A stretch of DNA of 64,000 nt, taken from positions 1,116,001-1,180,000 of the forward strand of contig NZ_CP058557.1 of NCBI RefSeq assembly GCF_018141165.1. Direction: 5' to 3'. Under the pieces are notes generated by a model. It saw nothing but the letters and a program-made list of their open reading frames with translations. It searched no databases and was not told the origin of the DNA. Positions 60,589-64,000 of this stretch are shown here, one piece after another. This stretch comes from Alkaliphilus sp. B6464 (GTDB lineage Bacteria; Bacillota; Clostridia; Peptostreptococcales; Natronincolaceae). A program made the position numbers and the translations under genes. Within the stretch, counting starts at the first letter, position 1. The number at the start of each line of letters is the position of its first letter.

Positions 60589-60670
60589 ATAATAGTATAA
60601 AAGGCTTGTTCAAATAGCAGATTCTATTTTTTATATAATAAAATAAATTTAAAATTTTTATAAAAGGCAC

Positions 60671-60700
60671 TTTACATACCCTATGGGGGTATGGTATATT
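60671..60700 (+). promoter_or_regulatory. csoR-copA promoter with CsoR operator
   Basis: TTTACA at 60671-60676, 18 bases, TATATT at 60695-60700. The spacer carries CATACCC-TATGG-GGGTATG (60675-60693), matching the G/C-run palindrome bound by CsoR repressors. Apo-CsoR should block RNA polymerase here and leave when copper(I) binds. Confidence 0.85.
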
Positions 60701-60721
60701 TAGAGCAAGGGAGGTGATTGT

Positions 60722-61033
60722 ATGGAAAATTGTTGTGGCGTAGATAAAGAAACAAAGAAACCAACAGAAAATTCGATTAAAGCCCAAAAATCTGTTTTAG
60801 ATAGACTCAATAGAATAGAAGGACAGATTAGAGGCATCAAAAATATGATTGAAAATAACACTTATTGTGATGATGTTATTAATCAAATAGAAGCTTCTAG
60901 ATCTGCTCTCCATTCTGTACAAATTATTTTATTAGAGAGTCATATAAAGAATTGCGTAGTTGATCAGCTTCAATATGGAGATACTGACGTAATAGAAGAG
61001 GTTTTAAAAACCATTAAGAAGTTAACAAAATAA
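60722..61033 (+). CDS. csoR: CsoR-type copper-sensing repressor
   Basis: 103 residues, all helical. Family core VLDRLNRIEGQIRGIKNMIE, then NNTYCDDVINQIEASRSALH, VQIILLESHIKNCVV. Copper(I) ligands expected from family: Cys in TYCDD, then His and Cys in ESHIKNC, the C-H-C set, all present. An N-terminal CC pair (MENCCGVDKE) is extra. ATG 60722 with AGGGAGGTGATTGT before it, 22 bases after the -10. Operator overlaps its own promoter, so it represses itself with copA. Confidence 0.94.
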   Translation: MENCCGVDKETKKPTENSIKAQKSVLDRLNRIEGQIRGIKNMIENNTYCDDVINQIEASRSALHSVQIILLESHIKNCVVDQLQYGDTDVIEEVLKTIKKLTK

Positions 61034-61081
61034 TTAGACATAAAGTTACAAAACTATATATTATGAAGGGGTGAAATATTT

Positions 61082-63544
61082 ATGAAAACTACTACTAAAA
61101 CAGTAAGTGTTAAGGGTATGACCTGTGCTTCCTGTTCATCTGCAGTTGAGAGAAATATTTCTAAGGCTAATGGAGTTTCAAAAGCAACTGTAAACCTGGC
61201 TACAGAAAAACTTACTGTAGAATATGATACAGAAAAAATAAGCATGGAAGATATGGCAGATAGAATAGATAAACTAGGATATAAACTAGTAGAAGATACA
61301 GATGTAAGAGAAATAACTATTCCTATTAAAGGGATGACCTGTGCTTCTTGTAGTGCTGCTGTAGAAAGGGCATTAAAAAAGCAAAATGGAGTAATAGAAG
61401 CTAGCGTTAATCTTGCTACGGAAAAGGCTAAAGTAAAATATGATAATGATATAATAAAAATATCTAAAATCAAGCAAGCTATTGAAAAAGCAGGATATAA
61501 ACCATTAGATGTAGAAGTTGAAATGAGTAGTGATAAAGATAAAGAAGCAAAGGAAAAGGAAATAAAAACCCTTTGGAAAAAATTTATTATTGCAGTTATA
61601 TTTACTACACCACTTTTTTATATTTCTATGGGACATATGATGGGAGCACCTTTACCTCAGATCTTAGATCCCCACTACAATCCGTTAAACTTTGCTGTAA
61701 CTCAGATGCTTTTAACTATACCTGTTATGTTAGCTGGCTATAGGTTTTATACTATAGGCTTTAAAACATTGTTTAAAGGCAGTCCTAATATGGATTCTTT
61801 AATAGCTATAGGTACTAGTGCTGCTTTTGTTTATGGTATTTACGCTATTATGGAAATAGCTGGTGGAAACCATGATATGGCTATGGAACTATATTTTGAA
61901 ACAGCAGGTGTTATTATTACTTTAATAATGCTAGGTAAGTATTTAGAATCTGTGTCTAAGGGAAAAACATCAGAGGCTATTAAACAACTAATGGGACTAC
62001 AGCCTAAAGTAGCAACAATTATTCAGGATGGAAAAGAAGTTAAAATTTCTATAGAAGAAGTAGAAGTAGGACATATCATAATTGTAAAACCTGGCGAAAA
62101 AATACCAGTAGATGGTATAGTAAAGGAAGGATATACTTCTATTGATGAGTCTATGCTAACTGGTGAAAGTATCCCAGTAGAGAAAAATAAAGGAGATAAG
62201 GTGACTGGTGGAAGCATTAATAAAAATGGATCTATTACCTTTGAGGCAACAAAAGTTGGAAAGGATACTGCATTAGCACAAATAATTAGATTAGTAGAAG
62301 ATGCACAAGGTTCTAAAGCTCCTATCGCTAAAATGGCTGATATTGTTTCAGGATACTTTGTACCTATAGTTATTGGCATCGCTATTGTTGCTGGGATAGT
62401 ATGGTATGTAACAGGAAATTCACTAAACTTCGCTCTAACCATATTTATTTCTGTATTAGTTATTGCTTGTCCTTGTGCCTTAGGTCTAGCTACACCTACA
62501 GCTATTATGGTAGGTACAGGTAAAGGTGCAGAACATGGGGTACTAATTAAAGGTGGAGAGGCACTTGAAACTACACACAAAATTAAAACTGTTGTTTTTG
62601 ATAAAACAGGTACTATTACAGAAGGTAAACCAAAGGTTACCGATATAGTTGTTCAAAGCGGAATAACAGAAGAAGAACTTCTACTTCTTGCAGCATCTGC
62701 AGAAAAAGGCTCAGAGCATCCACTGGGAGAAGCTATTGTTAAAGCTGGGGAAGAAAAAAACTCAGAGCTGAAAAAGGTAGATAAGTTTATTGCTATTCCA
62801 GGACATGGTATAGAAGTTACAATTGAAGATAAAAACATGCTACTTGGTAATAAAAAGTTAATGGATGATAGAAAGATTGCAATTACTCTCCAAAACGAGT
62901 CAGATAAATTAGCCACTGAAGGTAAAACACCAATGTATATTTCTATAAATGGAGAATTAGCAGGTATTATTGCTGTTGCAGACGTTGTAAAAGAAAGCAG
63001 TAAAGCTGCTATAGCTGCTCTTCATAAACTGGGGATTGAAGTAGCTATGATAACTGGAGACAATAGGAGAACTGCTGAGGCTATAGCAAAACAGGTAGGA
63101 ATTGATATAGTATTGGCAGAAGTATTGCCTGAAGATAAGGCTAATGAAGTTAAAAAGCTACAGGCTACAGGCAAGAAAGTTGCAATGGTTGGGGATGGTG
63201 TTAATGATGCACCAGCACTGGCTCAAGCTGACATAGGAATGGCTATAGGATCTGGTACAGATGTTGCTATGGAGTCTGCTGATATTGTACTAATGAGAAG
63301 TGACCTAATGGACGTTGTAACAGCTATTCAATTAAGCAAGAAGACTATTACAAATATTAAACAAAACCTATTCTGGGCCTTCGGTTACAACACTGCTGGT
63401 ATACCAATTGCAGCAGGTCTATTATATGCATTAGGTGGACCGCTTTTAAACCCTATGTTTGCAGCAAGTGCTATGGCTTTAAGCTCTGTTTCAGTAGTTA
63501 CAAACGCTTTAAGATTAAGAAGATTTAAACCATCTCACCGTTAA
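61082..63544 (+). CDS. copA: Copper-exporting P1B-type ATPase
   Basis: 820 residues. Two N-terminal heavy-metal domains with [13 protein letters not shown] (about 12-24) and [13 protein letters not shown] (about 84-96), eight membrane helices, the metal-gate motif [11 protein letters not shown] (C463-P-C465), phosphorylation site DKTGT (D507), [10 protein letters not shown] nucleotide motif with the HP pair, and the hinge [15 protein letters not shown] plus two MxCxxC domains indicates Cu(I) export. Starts 48 bases after csoR with AAGGGGTGAAATATTT ahead, in the same operon under CsoR control. Confidence 0.97.
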   Translation: MKTTTKTVSVKGMTCASCSSAVERNISKANGVSKATVNLATEKLTVEYDTEKISMEDMADRIDKLGYKLVEDTDVREITIPIKGMTCASCSAAVERALKKQNGVIEASVNLATEKAKVKYDNDIIKISKIKQAIEKAGYKPLDVEVEMSSDKDKEAKEKEIKTLWKKFIIAVIFTTPLFYISMGHMMGAPLPQILDPHYNPLNFAVTQMLLTIPVMLAGYRFYTIGFKTLFKGSPNMDSLIAIGTSAAFVYGIYAIMEIAGGNHDMAMELYFETAGVIITLIMLGKYLESVSKGKTSEAIKQLMGLQPKVATIIQDGKEVKISIEEVEVGHIIIVKPGEKIPVDGIVKEGYTSIDESMLTGESIPVEKNKGDKVTGGSINKNGSITFEATKVGKDTALAQIIRLVEDAQGSKAPIAKMADIVSGYFVPIVIGIAIVAGIVWYVTGNSLNFALTIFISVLVIACPCALGLATPTAIMVGTGKGAEHGVLIKGGEALETTHKIKTVVFDKTGTITEGKPKVTDIVVQSGITEEELLLLAASAEKGSEHPLGEAIVKAGEEKNSELKKVDKFIAIPGHGIEVTIEDKNMLLGNKKLMDDRKIAITLQNESDKLATEGKTPMYISINGELAGIIAVADVVKESSKAAIAALHKLGIEVAMITGDNRRTAEAIAKQVGIDIVLAEVLPEDKANEVKKLQATGKKVAMVGDGVNDAPALAQADIGMAIGSGTDVAMESADIVLMRSDLMDVVTAIQLSKKTITNIKQNLFWAFGYNTAGIPIAAGLLYALGGPLLNPMFAASAMALSSVSVVTNALRLRRFKPSHR

Positions 63545-63636
63545 TAATATGAAAAAATATTAAACATTAAATGAAATTATGGCAACACAATAAAATCTAC
63601 TATATATCTAAAATTTAAAAACTGGAGGAATATACA

Positions 63637-63852
63637 ATGAAAAAGAAAATTATGATTGAAGGTATGACTTGTGGACATTGTTCAGGAAGGGTAGAAAAAG
63701 CATTAAAAGCACAAGAAGCCGTAAAGGAAGTAACTGTTGACTTAGCAGGTAAAAATGCTATAGTGGAACTTTCAGCAAATATTTCTGATGAAGCTATTAA
63801 AGAAATAATAGAAGATGCAGGATATGATGTAATAGATATTAAAAACTTATAG
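63637..63852 (+). CDS. copZ: Copper chaperone CopZ
   Basis: 71 residues, one heavy-metal-associated domain. IEGMTCGHCSGRVEKALKAQ holds the CxxC copper site (with His between), followed by VTVDLAGKNAIVEL and the ISDEAIKEIIEDAGYDVI helix. It shuttles Cu(I) to CopA. Ninety bases after copA, with ACTGGAGGAATATACA before the ATG; a terminator closes the unit. Confidence 0.96.
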   Translation: MKKKIMIEGMTCGHCSGRVEKALKAQEAVKEVTVDLAGKNAIVELSANISDEAIKEIIEDAGYDVIDIKNL

Positions 63853-63863
63853 AATTATTTAAC

Positions 63864-63914
63864 AAAAGAGCGTAAAGACTGCTAATACTAAAGGCTAGTC
63901 TTTACGCTTTTATT
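63864..63914 (+). terminator. Terminator of csoR-copA-copZ
   Basis: AGCGTAAAGACT (63869-63880), loop, AGTCTTTACGCT followed by TTTATTT. Confidence 0.9.
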
Positions 63915-64000
63915 TATGCATTAATCAGTCCTATTTTAATATCTTGAAAAACATTAATTCTTTATAGTCAAAAATTTAATAAGTATTTAATTTTATATAA

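Overview
The window is a low-GC Firmicute chromosome segment, most like the Alkaliphilus / Peptostreptococcaceae side of Clostridia. This rests on AT-rich DNA with GGAGG ribosome sites, large SRP RNA, a T-box in front of serS, Stickland-type proline reductase genes with in-frame UGA (selenocysteine) codons, and the 16S sequence. The genus is inference. The gene set (serS, tRNA-Ser, tadA, ffs, the mscS-DUF951 and rpsF-ssb-rpsR groups, rRNA operons) is typical of the replication-origin region of Clostridia.

Layout. 1-2.1 kb: start of a chemotaxis receptor (minus) and a DUF4438 protein. 2.2-7.4 kb: rrn operon 1. 7.5-12.6 kb: NiaR-type repressor, an orphan EIIC-like transporter, T-box/serS, a perR remnant, dps and tRNA-Arg(CCT). 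12.6-20.1 kb: an accessory segment with an S41 lipoprotein, a chemotaxis receptor, broken transposases and a Tn554-like recombinase remnant. It is bounded on the left by tRNA-Arg and on the right by a degenerate copy of the same tRNA locus. 20.1-21.1 kb: tadA, tRNA-Ser(GGA), SRP RNA. 21.2-33.8 kb: lipoate ligase, an SGNH hydrolase, acoR, then a sigma-54 acetoin dehydrogenase operon that contains a PPC/DUF296 gene and a complete TRAP transporter (acoA-acoB-PPC-dctP-dctQ-dctM-acoC-acoL). 33.7-38.1 kb: DUF2089/DUF4097 pair (minus), then yedF, DUF3343, mscS and DUF951. 38.2-49.4 kb: an aminotransferase and the D-proline reductase cluster prdR | prdC-prdA-small gene-prdB-prdD-prdE-prdF-TSUP. 49.4-53.4 kb: rpsF-ssb-rpsR, an ECF-S-like membrane protein, an unknown protein and two tandem L25 genes. 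53.4-58.8 kb: rrn operon 2, in direct orientation. 59-63.9 kb: a soluble chemotaxis receptor-like protein and the copper set csoR-copA-copZ.

How it fits together. Two catabolic modules (acetoin oxidation, proline reduction) are each preceded by a sigma-54 activator gene, a -24/-12 promoter and a pair of palindromes that look like activator sites. LplA could lipoylate AcoC and AcoL. YedF and DUF3343 fit a selenium-using cell, which PrdB and PrdC require.

Most notable: (1) a 107-nt structured repeat in the rRNA spacers whose copies differ by compensatory base-pair changes; (2) the aco operon with an embedded TRAP transporter; (3) shared TGTCA-N6-TGACA sites upstream of prdC; (4) prdD/prdE encoding two polypeptides that meet where PrdA is expected to be cleaved; (5) an in-frame TAA near the end of the proline racemase gene; (6) the decayed tRNA-Arg duplicate bounding the accessory segment.
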